From contig NZ_JANWTC010000004.1 in the NCBI RefSeq assembly GCF_024919295.1, positions 1-64,000 of the forward strand: a stretch of 64,000 nt of DNA. Direction: 5' to 3'. The stretch is from Corynebacterium lemuris. GTDB taxonomy: Bacteria > Actinomycetota > Actinomycetes > Mycobacteriales > Mycobacteriaceae. Below are positions 33,439 through 41,967 of this stretch, in pieces (position 1 is the stretch's first letter; each line of letters opens with the position of its first letter). Made by a program: the position numbers and the translations under genes. The notes under the pieces were generated by a model, which saw only the letters and a list, made by a program, of their open reading frames with translations, was not told the origin of the DNA and did no database searches.

Positions 33439-35727
33439 GTGGCATTCGACTGGTTCTGGCGGGCGATGGGGGCTCAATCGACCCGTAATCAGAAGCGCAG
33501 CCGTGCGATCGTCAAAGACGCCGGCGCACAGACATCCGGGATGGCGCAGCTTGATGACGCCACCCTCGCCCACCGCGCGCGCGAGCTCGCCGCCGGGGGC
33601 TCCATCTCCGACCCCGCAGCATTCCTCGGCGTGCTGTGCGTGGCCTCCGAACGGACCCTGGGACTGTCCCCCTTCCCGGTCCAGTCCCAGGCCGTGCTGC
33701 GCCTGGTGGAGGGGGATGTCATCCAGATGGCCACCGGCGAGGGCAAGACACTGGTCGGCGCAATGGCCGCGACCGGTTTCGCGCTGACCGGCAAGCGGGT
33801 GCACGTGATCACGGTCAACGACTACCTCGCCGAGCGCGACGCCGAATGGATGCGCCCCCTCGTCGAGTTCTTCGGCCTGAGCGTGGCCGCCGTGACCGAG
33901 AAACTCAGTCCCGAGCAACGCCGCACCGCCTACGCCTGCGACGTGGTCTACGGACCGGTCAACGAGATCGGTTTCGACGTCCTGCGCGACCAGCAGATCA
34001 CCCGCCGCGCCGACGCCGTGCAGGCACCGGCCGATGTCGCACTCGTCGATGAGGCCGACAGCGTGCTTGTCGACGAAGCCCTCGTCCCCCTCGTCCTCGC
34101 CGGCAGCCAACCCGGACTCGAGACCGCCGGGCAGATCACCGACGTCGTGCGTCACCTGCGCGAACGCGAGCACTACACCATCGACGACGACCACCGGAAC
34201 GTCTTCCTCACCGACGCCGGCGCCGACCGCGTCGAAGGTGCCCTGGGCATCGATTCGCTCTACGACGACGAACACGTCGGCACCACCCTGGTCAAGGTCA
34301 ACCTCGCCCTGCACGCCAAGGCCCTGCTCATCCGCGACATCCACTACATCATCGCCGACGGCAAGGTCGCACTCATCGACGCCTCCCGCGGCCGTGTCGC
34401 CGACCTGCAGCGCTGGCCCGACGGCCTCCAGGCCGCCGTGGAGGCCAAGGAAGGCCTCGACGTCACCGAGGGCGGCCGCATCCTCGACACCGTCACACTC
34501 CAGGCACTCATGCGCCGCTACCCGATGGTCTGCGGCATGACCGGCACCGCCGTGGAGGCCACCGACCAGCTCCGCCAGTTCTACGACCTGCACGTCTCCG
34601 TCATCGACCGCAACAAGGAACTGCAGCGTTTCGACGAGGCCGACCGCATCTACGCCACCCTCGCCGAGAAGAACCGCGCCATCGTCGAGGAGATCGCCCG
34701 CATCCACACCACCGGCCAACCGGTGCTGGTGGGCACCCAGGACGTCGCGGAATCCGAGGCACTCGCCGAAGCACTGGCCGACCACAACATCGAGGTCAAC
34801 GTCCTCAACGCCAAGAACCACGCAGAGGAGGCCCGCATCATCGCCGAGGCCGGCGACCTCGGCCGGGTCACCGTCTCCACCCAGATGGCCGGCCGCGGCA
34901 CCGACATCCGCCTCGGCGGCGCCGACCAGGCCGACCACGAGGCCGTCGCCGCCCTCGGCGGGCTCGCCGTCATCGGCACCGCCCGCCACCGCACCGCCCG
35001 CCTGGACAATCAGCTGCGCGGGCGCGCCGGGCGCCAGGGGGACCCGGGACTGTCACTGTTCTTCGTCTCCCTGCAGGACGACGTCGTCGTCTCCGGTGGG
35101 GCGGGCGACAACGTCACCGCCCACCCGGACCCGAGCGGGCTGATTGATTCACCGCGTATCCGGGACTGGGTCGGCCACTGCCAGCGCGTCACCGAGGGCC
35201 AGCTGCTGGAGATCCACTCCCAGACGTGGAAGTACAACCAGCTGCTCGCCGACCAGCGCGTGACCGTCGATGAGCGGCGTTCCCGTCTGCTGGACACGGA
35301 CCTGGCCTGGCAGGAGCTCGCCGAGCGCAACCCGTGGCGTTCCTCGCAACTGGCACACCTGGATGAGGGGGTGCGGGTGCAGGCGGCCCGGGACATCATG
35401 CTCTTCCACCTCGACGATGAATGGGCCGAGCACCTGGCCGTCATGGATGACGTGCGGGAATCCATCCATCTGCGGGCCATCGCCCGGGAGATCCCCATCG
35501 ACGAGTACCACCGCATCGCGGTGCGTGAGTTCAAGGATCTGGCGCAACGGGCCGTCGATAAGGCGGTGGAGACCTTCGCGGAGATCAAGATCGACGAGGA
35601 CGGCGCCCACCTGCTCGATGGCGGCCTCGCGCGCCCCTCGGCGACATGGACCTACATGGTCTCCGACAACCCGCTGGCGGGGTCGGGTAATTCAGTGATC
35701 TCCGGAATTGGTAATCTATTCCGCTGA
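33439..35727 (+). CDS. secA2: Accessory Sec system translocase ATPase SecA2
   Basis: A 762-residue SecA paralogue. The DEAD-like motor has Walker A MATGEGKTLVGAMAA (~98), ITVNDYLAERDAEWM, DEADSVLVDEALVPLV (Walker B region, ~197) and the second motor domain with STQMAGRGTDIRLGG and RLDNQLRGRAGRQGDPG. It lacks the C-terminal zinc-binding tail of SecA1 and is ~90 residues shorter, the mark of SecA2. In corynebacteria and mycobacteria it exports a subset of proteins through SecYEG. GTG 33439 has CAGGAAGG upstream; a -10 TAGGGT lies ~35 nt before the start. It precedes odhI with a 120-bp promoter gap. Confidence 0.95.
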   Translation: MAFDWFWRAMGAQSTRNQKRSRAIVKDAGAQTSGMAQLDDATLAHRARELAAGGSISDPAAFLGVLCVASERTLGLSPFPVQSQAVLRLVEGDVIQMATGEGKTLVGAMAATGFALTGKRVHVITVNDYLAERDAEWMRPLVEFFGLSVAAVTEKLSPEQRRTAYACDVVYGPVNEIGFDVLRDQQITRRADAVQAPADVALVDEADSVLVDEALVPLVLAGSQPGLETAGQITDVVRHLREREHYTIDDDHRNVFLTDAGADRVEGALGIDSLYDDEHVGTTLVKVNLALHAKALLIRDIHYIIADGKVALIDASRGRVADLQRWPDGLQAAVEAKEGLDVTEGGRILDTVTLQALMRRYPMVCGMTGTAVEATDQLRQFYDLHVSVIDRNKELQRFDEADRIYATLAEKNRAIVEEIARIHTTGQPVLVGTQDVAESEALAEALADHNIEVNVLNAKNHAEEARIIAEAGDLGRVTVSTQMAGRGTDIRLGGADQADHEAVAALGGLAVIGTARHRTARLDNQLRGRAGRQGDPGLSLFFVSLQDDVVVSGGAGDNVTAHPDPSGLIDSPRIRDWVGHCQRVTEGQLLEIHSQTWKYNQLLADQRVTVDERRSRLLDTDLAWQELAERNPWRSSQLAHLDEGVRVQAARDIMLFHLDDEWAEHLAVMDDVRESIHLRAIAREIPIDEYHRIAVREFKDLAQRAVDKAVETFAEIKIDEDGAHLLDGGLARPSATWTYMVSDNPLAGSGNSVISGIGNLFR

Positions 35728-35800
35728 TCGACCTACCCCGGGGGCTCCCCCTGGGTGCGACATCCGGCCACTGACGCACTCATGTGGCCGTTGCAGTCGC

Positions 35801-35806
35801 TATGAT
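35801..35806 (+). promoter_or_regulatory. -10 element of odhI
   Basis: TATGAT at 35801-35806 is close to the SigA consensus and ~35 nt before the odhI ATG, which has its own ribosome-binding site GCGGAGG. The -35 region is weak (ACTCAT at 17 nt). Confidence 0.55.
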
Positions 35807-35847
35807 GGCTAACAGTCACAGTTCCGACAAAAGCGGAGGTTTAGAAA

Positions 35848-36282
35848 ATGAGCGAGAACACCGGTACTCCTGAGGCCCAGGTGGAGACCACTTCGGTCTT
35901 CCGGGCCGATCTTCTCAAGGAAATGGAGTCCGGCGCAGGCTCCGCTCCTGCCGCCTCCGGGGCAGACAACCTCCCTGAGGGTGCAGGTCTCCTCGTGGTC
36001 AAGCGCGGCCCCAACGCCGGCGCACGTTTCCTGCTGGACCAGGCGATCACCACCGCCGGCCGACACCCTGAGTCGGACATCTTCCTCGATGACGTCACGG
36101 TTTCGCGCCGTCACGCGGAGTTCCGCATCAACGACGGTGAGTTCGAGGTCTTCGACGTCGGTTCCCTCAACGGCACCTACGTCAACCGCGAGCCGCGCAA
36201 CTCCCAGGTACTGACCACCGGCGATGAGATCCAGATCGGCAAATTCCGTCTGGTCTTCCTCGCCGGTCCGAAGAAGGATTAG
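35848..36282 (+). CDS. odhI: FHA-domain inhibitor of 2-oxoglutarate dehydrogenase, OdhI/GarA
   Basis: A 144-residue regulator of the TCA cycle/glutamate branch. The N-terminal tail holds the PknG phosphorylation motif VETTSVFRADLLKEME (Thr 14/15), and residues ~45-140 are an FHA domain with GPNAGARFLLD, TAGRHPESDIFLDDVTVSRRHAEF and NGTYVNREP. Unphosphorylated OdhI binds the OdhA subunit and inhibits 2-oxoglutarate dehydrogenase; phosphorylation makes the FHA domain bind its own tail and releases inhibition. Length and motif match the C. glutamicum protein closely. It is followed after 20 bp by ftsR, as in C. glutamicum. Confidence 0.97.
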   Translation: MSENTGTPEAQVETTSVFRADLLKEMESGAGSAPAASGADNLPEGAGLLVVKRGPNAGARFLLDQAITTAGRHPESDIFLDDVTVSRRHAEFRINDGEFEVFDVGSLNGTYVNREPRNSQVLTTGDEIQIGKFRLVFLAGPKKD

Positions 36283-36302
36283 GAACGGGCGAGTAATTCA
36301 CA

Positions 36303-37061
36303 GTGAGTGCTGTTCGAAAGTCGGCGGACGTCCGTCCGACCTCGGTGCACGGCGCCACCGGGGGCGCACCCCGGGCAGTGAGGACACTGTCCATCGGTAA
36401 GGTCCTCGAGGCGTTGCGTGGCGAGTTCCCGGACGTGACCGTCTCCAAGATCCGGTTCCTCGAGTCCGAGGGGCTCATCACTCCCCAGCGCACCGCCTCC
36501 GGCTACCGTCGCTTCACCGGGGACGATGTCAAGCGGCTGCGCTACATCCTGCTCACCCAGCGCGACAACTATCTGCCGCTCAAGGTGATCCGGGAGCAGC
36601 TTGACGCCATGGACTCCGGTTCCGTCACCGCGCTGCTCACCGCAGTCGAGGCCGAGCCGATCGTCTCGCCGGAGAGCTTCCGCGCGCCGGCGGCCACACG
36701 CCTGACGGACACGGATGTCGCCGCGCAGGCGGGCGCCTCGGTCGACGATGTCCTCGTGCTTCTCGACGCCGGGCTGATCCGACCCGACGACGCCGGCTTC
36801 TTCACCGCCGACGACGTCCGCATCGTCACCACCGCCCAGGCGCTCAAAGGCTTCGGTTTCGACGAGCGCCACCTGCGGTCGCTGCGCAACACCGCCAGCC
36901 GGCAGGCCGACCTCATCGGTCAGGTCGCCGGGCCGGTCGCCCGCTCCAACGGTGACACCGCGCGCCAGCGTGCGCAGGAGATGGGGCAGCAGATGAGCGC
37001 CCTGGTGGTCTCCCTGCACGCGAGCCTGGTCAAGAACGCACTGCGGGATGAGCTGTCTTGA
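36303..37061 (+). CDS. ftsR: MerR-type regulator FtsR
   Basis: A 252-residue regulator with an N-terminal MerR winged HTH (LSIGKVLEALRGEFPDVTVSKIRFLESEG in parts, LITPQRTASGYRRFTGDDVKRL, ~28-85), then an Ala-rich effector region with a second HTH-like segment (TDTDVAAQAGASVDDVLVLLDAGLI). It directly follows odhI, which is the place of the C. glutamicum regulator FtsR that activates ftsZ expression (mycobacterial homologue Rv1828). No Cys pattern for metal sensing is present. GTG 36303 is preceded by a modest GGAACGGGCGAG element. The stop overlaps the next start by 4 bp. Confidence 0.88.
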   Translation: MSAVRKSADVRPTSVHGATGGAPRAVRTLSIGKVLEALRGEFPDVTVSKIRFLESEGLITPQRTASGYRRFTGDDVKRLRYILLTQRDNYLPLKVIREQLDAMDSGSVTALLTAVEAEPIVSPESFRAPAATRLTDTDVAAQAGASVDDVLVLLDAGLIRPDDAGFFTADDVRIVTTAQALKGFGFDERHLRSLRNTASRQADLIGQVAGPVARSNGDTARQRAQEMGQQMSALVVSLHASLVKNALRDELS

Positions 37062-37684
37062 CACTGATCCCCGTTGAATACCACGGTGTGCACACCGCCG
37101 GACCGGAACAGTTCACCTGCGTGCTCCTGCGCTGGGCCGAGCAGAACCGGATCCTCCCGATCTGGATGTCACCGCTGGCCGCCGCTGAACTGGACATCCG
37201 CCAGGGTGGGTACACCCCGCGCCGTCCCGGCACCATCGACCTGCTGCTCGACCTGCTCAACCGGAGCACCGGGGGAGTCACCGCCGTCAGCATCATCAGC
37301 CACTATGAGGGCGTGTTCATCGCCTCACTGGTGCTGGCCGACGGTGAGCAGCTCGACGCCCGCCCCTCCGACGCGCTGCTCATCGCCCGCGCCCTGGAAC
37401 TGGAGATCCACGTGGAGGAGGATGTGCTCAACCAGGCCTCCTTCTTCGTCTCCGATGATGTGCTCGAGGAATACTTCGGCCTGCGTTTCGATTCCGCCCC
37501 CACCACCAGCGGCGAGGAACTCTCCGCCTCCGGGGACGCAGAGGCGGACGCCGACTTCGAGCAGATGATGCGTTCACTCGGCATGTCAGAATCGGATTTC
37601 TTCGAAGGCGGCGGCCCCGCCGGTGCTGACCCCGAGTCCGATTCCGGGCCCGATGACGAGGGAGAAAACACCGAAAAGGACTGA
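37058..37684 (+). CDS. Bifunctional nuclease family protein (BFN/DUF151)
   Basis: A 208-residue protein whose first ~135 residues are a BFN domain: LLRWAEQNRILPIWMSPLAAAEL, RPGTIDLLLDLLNRSTGGVTAV in parts, IISHYEGVFIASLVLADG and DARPSDALLIARALELEIHVEEDVL. In plants a related protein has DNase and RNase activity; the bacterial role is unproved. An acidic, disordered C-terminal tail (Glu/Asp/Ser-rich, ~145-208) is an actinobacterial extension. The TTG start at 37058 overlaps the ftsR stop. The order odhI-ftsR-bfn-merR equals mycobacterial garA-Rv1828-Rv1829-Rv1830. Confidence 0.9.
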   Translation: MTLIPVEYHGVHTAGPEQFTCVLLRWAEQNRILPIWMSPLAAAELDIRQGGYTPRRPGTIDLLLDLLNRSTGGVTAVSIISHYEGVFIASLVLADGEQLDARPSDALLIARALELEIHVEEDVLNQASFFVSDDVLEEYFGLRFDSAPTTSGEELSASGDAEADADFEQMMRSLGMSESDFFEGGGPAGADPESDSGPDDEGENTEKD

Positions 37685-37736
37685 CCCGGACACGGTTTAG
37701 GTAGCTCATGTTTTCGGCGTGGCTTCGCGCTACCCC

Positions 37737-37765
37737 TTGACGTTCGTCTAACCTTGGATTTTAAT
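37737..37765 (+). promoter_or_regulatory. Promoter of the merR gene
   Basis: TTGACG (37737-37742), a 17-nt spacer and TTTAAT (37760-37765) form a good SigA promoter ~42 nt before GTG 37807, which has GGGAGTAA upstream. This separates merR from the ftsR-nuclease unit. Confidence 0.6.
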
Positions 37766-37806
37766 GGCGCATAAGGCGCCTTTAAAAACCCCATGGGAGT
37801 AATTAC

Positions 37807-38352
37807 GTGAGCACGAACAATCAACCCGTCCAGGAGTCCCTCTTCGACCTCGGTCCAGGGGAGGAGGTCGGTTACCGTGTGCCCATCGCATGTCAGGTCG
37901 CCGGCATCACCTACCGCCAGCTTGACTACTGGGCACGCACCAAACTGGTCGTGCCCTCCATCCGTGGTGCGCGCGGCTCCGGTTCCCAGCGACTCTATTC
38001 CTTCCGCGACATCCTCGTGCTGAAGATCGTCAAGCGTCTGCTGGACACCGGCATCTCCCTGCAGAACATCCGCCTCGCCGTGGAGAAGCTCCGCGACCGC
38101 GGCGTCAACGACATCGCCGAGATCACCCTGGTCTCCGACGGCACCACCGTCTACGAGTGCCGCTCCAATGATGAGGTCATCGATTTACTCGGCGGTGGCC
38201 AGGGTGTGTTCGGTATCGCCGTGCCCGGAATCATGAAGGAGCTGACCGGAACCATCGCCGCCTTCCCCTCCGAGCGGGTGGAAGAGGTCACCGATCCCAC
38301 CGTCATCGGGTTAGATGAACTGGCTGCCCGGCGCAGCCGCAAGAGCAGCTAG
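37807..38352 (+). CDS. MerR-family transcriptional regulator (Rv1830-like)
   Basis: A 181-residue MerR protein. The HTH is VPIACQVAGITYRQLDYWARTKLV (~22-45, in the family's usual place) followed by wing SQRLYSFRDILVLKIVKRLLDTGISLQNIR. The C-terminal part has a small ligand-like or oligomerisation region (LVSDGTTVYECRSNDEVIDLLGGGQGVFGI in parts) rather than a long coiled coil and no metal-binding Cys. It corresponds in context to mycobacterial Rv1830, a MerR regulator linked to growth and persistence. A strong terminator lies 14 bp after the stop. Confidence 0.88.
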   Translation: MSTNNQPVQESLFDLGPGEEVGYRVPIACQVAGITYRQLDYWARTKLVVPSIRGARGSGSQRLYSFRDILVLKIVKRLLDTGISLQNIRLAVEKLRDRGVNDIAEITLVSDGTTVYECRSNDEVIDLLGGGQGVFGIAVPGIMKELTGTIAAFPSERVEEVTDPTVIGLDELAARRSRKSS

Positions 38353-38366
38353 CTCTCAGTTCCCGC

Positions 38367-38428
38367 GACGCCGCCCACCTCCCCGCCCAGCTCACGTGCG
38401 GTCGGAGGTGGGCGGCGTCCGTCTTTTT
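38367..38428 (+). terminator. Terminator after merR
   Basis: A perfect 16-bp stem (38367-38382 with 38404-38419), 21-nt loop, then CGTCTTTTT. It closes the odhI-ftsR-nuclease-merR region. Confidence 0.93.
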
Positions 38429-38617
38429 CCCGGTAGGCACCAGGTCCGGGAGAGTTACGTACCGTGACTAAACGGGCAGAAAAAAGGGGAGAAGCCCGAT
38501 CGTCCTGGACGAGGACAATGGCCATTGCCCATCTGAGCGGTGATTCCTTCCGGTAATCTTGACGATCTGCCCCGGACGCGGGGTGCCGGAGGAGTGGCCG
38601 ACATCAGGAACTAGCCT
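38429..38617 (+). promoter_or_regulatory. Intergenic region with -10 of the flavin monooxygenase gene
   Basis: The gap holds small foldable units (GTCCT-GGACG-AGGAC, and the palindrome AATGGCCATT at 38517-38526) but no ORF that I could support. The -10 TAGCCT at 38612-38617 lies 6 nt before ATG 38624, suggesting a leaderless mRNA. Confidence 0.45.
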
Positions 38618-38623
38618 GGACCC

Positions 38624-39556
38624 ATGTCCCAAACACTCCCACTGTCCATCATCGACTTCGCCACCATCTACCCCGGGCAGAGTGCCCACGAGGCGATCGG
38701 CACCTCGACGCGGCTGGCCCAGCGCGCGGAGGAGCTCGGCTTCTCCCGGATCTGGTACGCGGAACACCACAACGCACCGGCCCGCGCCTCCTCGGTGCCC
38801 TCCCTGCTCATCGCGCACATCGGCGCGCAGACCAGCACCATCCGCCTCGGCTCCGGTGGGGTGATGCTGCCCAACCACGCGCCCTATTCCATCGCCGAAC
38901 AGTACGGCACCCTCGCCGAGATGTACCCGGGACGCATCGACCTCGGACTGGGCCGGGCCCCGGGCACCGACGGGCAGACCGTCGGCCGCGCCCTACGACG
39001 CCCCTTCGATGCCTCCGACAGGTTCCCCGAGGACGTCATCGAACTGGACCACTATCTCAAGGGCACCTCCCAGATCCCCGGGGTCCAGGCCATCCCGGGG
39101 GCCGGCACCAACGTTCCGCTCTACATCCTCGGATCCTCCATGTACGGCGCATCGCTTGCCGCCCAGCTGGGACTGCCCTACGCCTTCGCCTCCCACTTCG
39201 CCCCCGACTACCTCGAATCGGCGGTGTCCCACTACCGGGAGAACTTCCGGCCCTCGGAGGACCTGGCGGAACCCCATGTCCTGGCCGGCGTCAACATCAT
39301 CGCCGCAGAGACAGGGCAGGCCGCGGCGGAGAAATTTGATCAGGTGCTGGCCAAGCGTGCCCAGCGCCACGGCCCCCGGGCCCGCCTCATGCTGCGTTTC
39401 GCAGGTGTGGGTACCGGCGAGCAGGCGGCCGCCTGGCTGGAGAAGTTCGCTGTTTTCGCGCAGGCGGATGAGCTGCTCATCAACTTCGAGGGTGCCAGCC
39501 CTGAGCAGGCCCGGGAGTCGATGGACGTCTTCGCCCCGGCCTGGCAGCTGGGCTGA
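38624..39556 (+). CDS. LLM-class flavin-dependent oxidoreductase
   Basis: A 310-residue luciferase-like monooxygenase. It shows the family's start LSIIDFATIYPGQSAHEAI, the loop GFSRIWYAEHHNAPARASSVP near residue 45, RLGSGGVMLPNHAPYSIAEQYGTLAEMYPGRIDLGLGRAPG in successive parts (~70-115), and LYILGSSMYGASLAAQLGLPYAFASHF near 165. These define the MsnO8/bacterial luciferase-like subgroup using FMN or FMNH2; substrate unknown. Promoter -10 TAGCCT lies 6 nt upstream. No flavin reductase gene is adjacent. Confidence 0.9.
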   Translation: MSQTLPLSIIDFATIYPGQSAHEAIGTSTRLAQRAEELGFSRIWYAEHHNAPARASSVPSLLIAHIGAQTSTIRLGSGGVMLPNHAPYSIAEQYGTLAEMYPGRIDLGLGRAPGTDGQTVGRALRRPFDASDRFPEDVIELDHYLKGTSQIPGVQAIPGAGTNVPLYILGSSMYGASLAAQLGLPYAFASHFAPDYLESAVSHYRENFRPSEDLAEPHVLAGVNIIAAETGQAAAEKFDQVLAKRAQRHGPRARLMLRFAGVGTGEQAAAWLEKFAVFAQADELLINFEGASPEQARESMDVFAPAWQLG

Positions 39557-39564
39557 CGATGAGG

Positions 39565-39655
39565 TAGGTCCCGTGCTCTAGATACCGCCACGTATCTCGC
39601 GGGTGGCCCAGACTGCCGGTGCTCCGGCCACCTGGGAGATACCTTTCCGGACCTA
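39565..39655. terminator. Nested inverted repeats between convergent genes
   Basis: Outer arms TAGGTCC (39565-39571)/GGACCTA (39649-39655) enclose a 13-bp stem with a 3-nt internal loop: TATCTC (39593-39598) + GGTGGCC (39602-39608) with GGCCACC (39626-39632) + GAGATA (39636-39641). TATCT can instead pair with AGATA upstream (39580-39584). Lying between two gene ends, it most likely acts as a two-way transcription stop, although no T-run is present. Confidence 0.5.
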
Positions 39656-39678
39656 ACGGACCAGACCTACGTCAACGC

Positions 39679-41079
39679 CTACAGCCCGGCTGCTGCCCGC
39701 AACCCGGCATCGAGCTGGGCCGGGTCGGTGATGTGGGTGAGCGTGCTCTGCTCCGCCAGCACCCCGTCGACCCCGCCGCCACCGACGTGGATGGTCTCGA
39801 CCCGGACGTCTGCATCGCCCCGGGCCTGGTTGAGGGCATCGGTGAAGGCGGCGTCGTCCATGTCCTGCTCGGTGCCCGTGGTCACCAGCAGCACGCGGGT
39901 GGTCTCTCCGGTCTCACGTGATTTGTCGGCGGCGGTGGCCACGGCTGCGACCAGCGCGGAACGGGTCTGGGGGACCCCGCCGGTGCCGAAGCGCAGGACC
40001 GCCTCAGCGGCGCGGGTGCCGTCGGAGAAGCCGACGTTGCGTCGCCAGCCCTGGGTCACGCCGGGGTTGATGGGGGAGGAGTAGTTCCACAGGGCGACCT
40101 GCCGGCCACCGCCACCGAGGTCGAGGGCGATCTGGCGCAGGGAGTTGGCGGTTTCGGAGTGGATGGATCCACCGCCGAAATCCGTGGCGGTGCCGGCGGA
40201 GGTGTCGAAGAGCAGCAGCGTGTCGGCGGGCAGGATCGCCTCAGGTTCCGGAGCCGCGGTCTCCTCCGCGGGGGCCTCCTCGACGGGGTCCGCGGTCACG
40301 GCCGCCCAGGCTGCGGTGCGGTCCGGAAGATCAGCGGGGATCTGCTCGCTGACGTTGTGGAAGCGGGTGAATTCGGCCGCGGCGCGGGTCTGTTCCTCGG
40401 TGATCCCGCCAGCGGGGTTGAGGACATGGGCGAGGATGACCACTTCGGCGCCCTCGACGTCGCGGGTGGTGCCCATGCCCTTGTGGATTCCGGCCGCAGG
40501 GCCCACGGCGAGGATCTCCGCCTCGGTATCGACGGTGACCTCCCGGTCGCGGGCGATCAGCTCGGGGGCCCGGTCACCGGCGAGGGCCACGGCCACGGCA
40601 ACAGCCGTGTCCGGGTCGGTGGCCACGGGGTAGGTCACGGCGGCCGGGTCGACGCCGTCAAGCTCGGCCTCGCCGTTGGTCCACAGCTGCCCGGCCCACA
40701 TATCGACCGGGACCACGGAGGAGGCGGTGCGCTCGCCGAGCTGACTGTCCGCCTCCGGGTTGTCGTGGGTGATCAGGACGGCGGCGTCATCGACAGAGGA
40801 GACCCGCTCGGCGGTCACGCAGTGGTCGCGGACAATCGGCTCAGTCGCGTTCCACTGGTTGATCAGTCCCGCCTCCAGGCCGGGGGAGGCCTCGGCGACC
40901 GGCAGGATGAGTTCCCCCTGGATGCACTCGGGGGCCTGGGCCTGTTCCTCGGTGGTGCCGCGGAAGCTGACCCACCACACGGTGGCTGCGATGAGGGCGA
41001 GAACCACCACGCCGGCGATGATGACGGTGCCGGAGACGGCGTAGTTGTTCTTGCCACTGCGATGACGGGCCACAGGCAT
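39679..41079 (-). CDS. Membrane-anchored VWA-domain protein
   Basis: A 466-residue protein with one N-terminal membrane helix (VSGTVIIAGVVVLALIAATVWWV, ~15-37) and a large external part. Residues ~50-265 resemble a periplasmic-binding-protein-like fold (CIQGELILPVAEASPGLEAGLINQW; YPVATDPDTAVAVAVAL). After an acidic Pro/Glu linker, residues ~285-466 form a von Willebrand A domain (LLLFDTSAGTATDFGGGSIHSE in parts; TRVLLVTTGTEQDM). The metal site DxSxS is altered to DTSAG, so metal binding may be lost. Two Cys (PECIQG, DHCVTAE) may pair. It is alone on its strand; its function is unknown. Confidence 0.78.
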   Translation of the reverse strand: MPVARHRSGKNNYAVSGTVIIAGVVVLALIAATVWWVSFRGTTEEQAQAPECIQGELILPVAEASPGLEAGLINQWNATEPIVRDHCVTAERVSSVDDAAVLITHDNPEADSQLGERTASSVVPVDMWAGQLWTNGEAELDGVDPAAVTYPVATDPDTAVAVAVALAGDRAPELIARDREVTVDTEAEILAVGPAAGIHKGMGTTRDVEGAEVVILAHVLNPAGGITEEQTRAAAEFTRFHNVSEQIPADLPDRTAAWAAVTADPVEEAPAEETAAPEPEAILPADTLLLFDTSAGTATDFGGGSIHSETANSLRQIALDLGGGGRQVALWNYSSPINPGVTQGWRRNVGFSDGTRAAEAVLRFGTGGVPQTRSALVAAVATAADKSRETGETTRVLLVTTGTEQDMDDAAFTDALNQARGDADVRVETIHVGGGGVDGVLAEQSTLTHITDPAQLDAGLRAAAGL

Positions 41080-41100
41080 GCCTTCCTGACGCGACGGATA

Positions 41101-41967
41101 CTAGCCCTGAAGTGTAGTGGTCTCCGCCTGGTCAATGAGGGAGACAAGCCGGTCACGCAGCGGTTTTCCCCGTTCGGCGAGGCCGCGTTGGCGTTCGACG
41201 TACTCGGCCTTGCCCTCGGGGGTCTCGATGGCCACAACCCCGAAACCGTGGGCGCGGCAGTCGTAGGGGGAGGCCTCCATGTCGAGCACCCGGGCGTCGA
41301 CGGCCAGTTCGAAGCAGTCGAGGAAGAGTTCACCGGGCACCAGGGGCCCGAGTTTGGCGGCCCATTTGTATAGATCCATCGTGGCGTGGACGCAGCCGGC
41401 CTGGTCGTTGGCGGGCTGGTCGGCACGTTCCAGGACGGTGAGGTTGAGTGGCCGGGCGGGTGGGGTGAAGAAGCGGTAGGCGTCGAAGTGGGTGCAGCGG
41501 ATCCGGTGCTTCTCGACGACCGCGTCACTGCCCGCCGCACCCAGCCGCAGAGGCAGGTCGTGGCGCGGGTTGCCGCTGCGGTAGACCATGGCCCACTCGT
41601 GCAGGCCGAAGCAGTCGAAATGCGCGGGGTTGAGGTTGGTGCGCACCAGCAGCTCCCGGATGTAGGTCAGGGCCTTTCCGCGGCGGGCCCAGAAGGCGGG
41701 CAGGTCGAGGGTGGTGCGGCCGTCGGCAAGCAGGTAGTCGCGCCACTGCGCCTGCGGGGCCCGCCCTTCCAGGTCGACGCCGACGCCGGGGTGCCAGCGG
41801 CGCAGCTGGGAAGCACGCACAGGGTAGTACTCGAAGAGAAAGTCGTAGACCGGGTGCTTCTCCTGGCGTTTTCGCCGGGCCAGATGGTCCCGGGTGAGGT
41901 TGTCGGCGCGTTGCTGGTGGGCGGTGAGACGGGCGTGCCAGGTGGCGGCGTCGAGAAGCTCAGACAT
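41101..41967 (-). CDS. Conserved actinobacterial protein, annotated in relatives as 3-methyladenine DNA glycosylase
   Basis: A 288-residue soluble protein with strongly conserved blocks HLARRKRQEKHPVYDFLFEYY, QLRRWHPGVGVDLEGRA, HFDCFGLHEWAMVYRSG, IRCTHFDAYRFFTPPARPLN and HATMDLYKWAAKLGPLVP. Homologues are often labelled 3-methyladenine DNA glycosylase, but no HhH-GPD motif or AAG-type fold signature is visible, so I do not endorse that function. Conserved His, Asp, Glu and Cys in the blocks hint at an enzyme. ATG 41967 overlaps the upstream CNNM gene by 8 bp; ATG 41973 is an alternative. The gene is probably co-transcribed with the two CNNM genes. Confidence 0.75.
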   Translation of the reverse strand: MSELLDAATWHARLTAHQQRADNLTRDHLARRKRQEKHPVYDFLFEYYPVRASQLRRWHPGVGVDLEGRAPQAQWRDYLLADGRTTLDLPAFWARRGKALTYIRELLVRTNLNPAHFDCFGLHEWAMVYRSGNPRHDLPLRLGAAGSDAVVEKHRIRCTHFDAYRFFTPPARPLNLTVLERADQPANDQAGCVHATMDLYKWAAKLGPLVPGELFLDCFELAVDARVLDMEASPYDCRAHGFGVVAIETPEGKAEYVERQRGLAERGKPLRDRLVSLIDQAETTTLQG

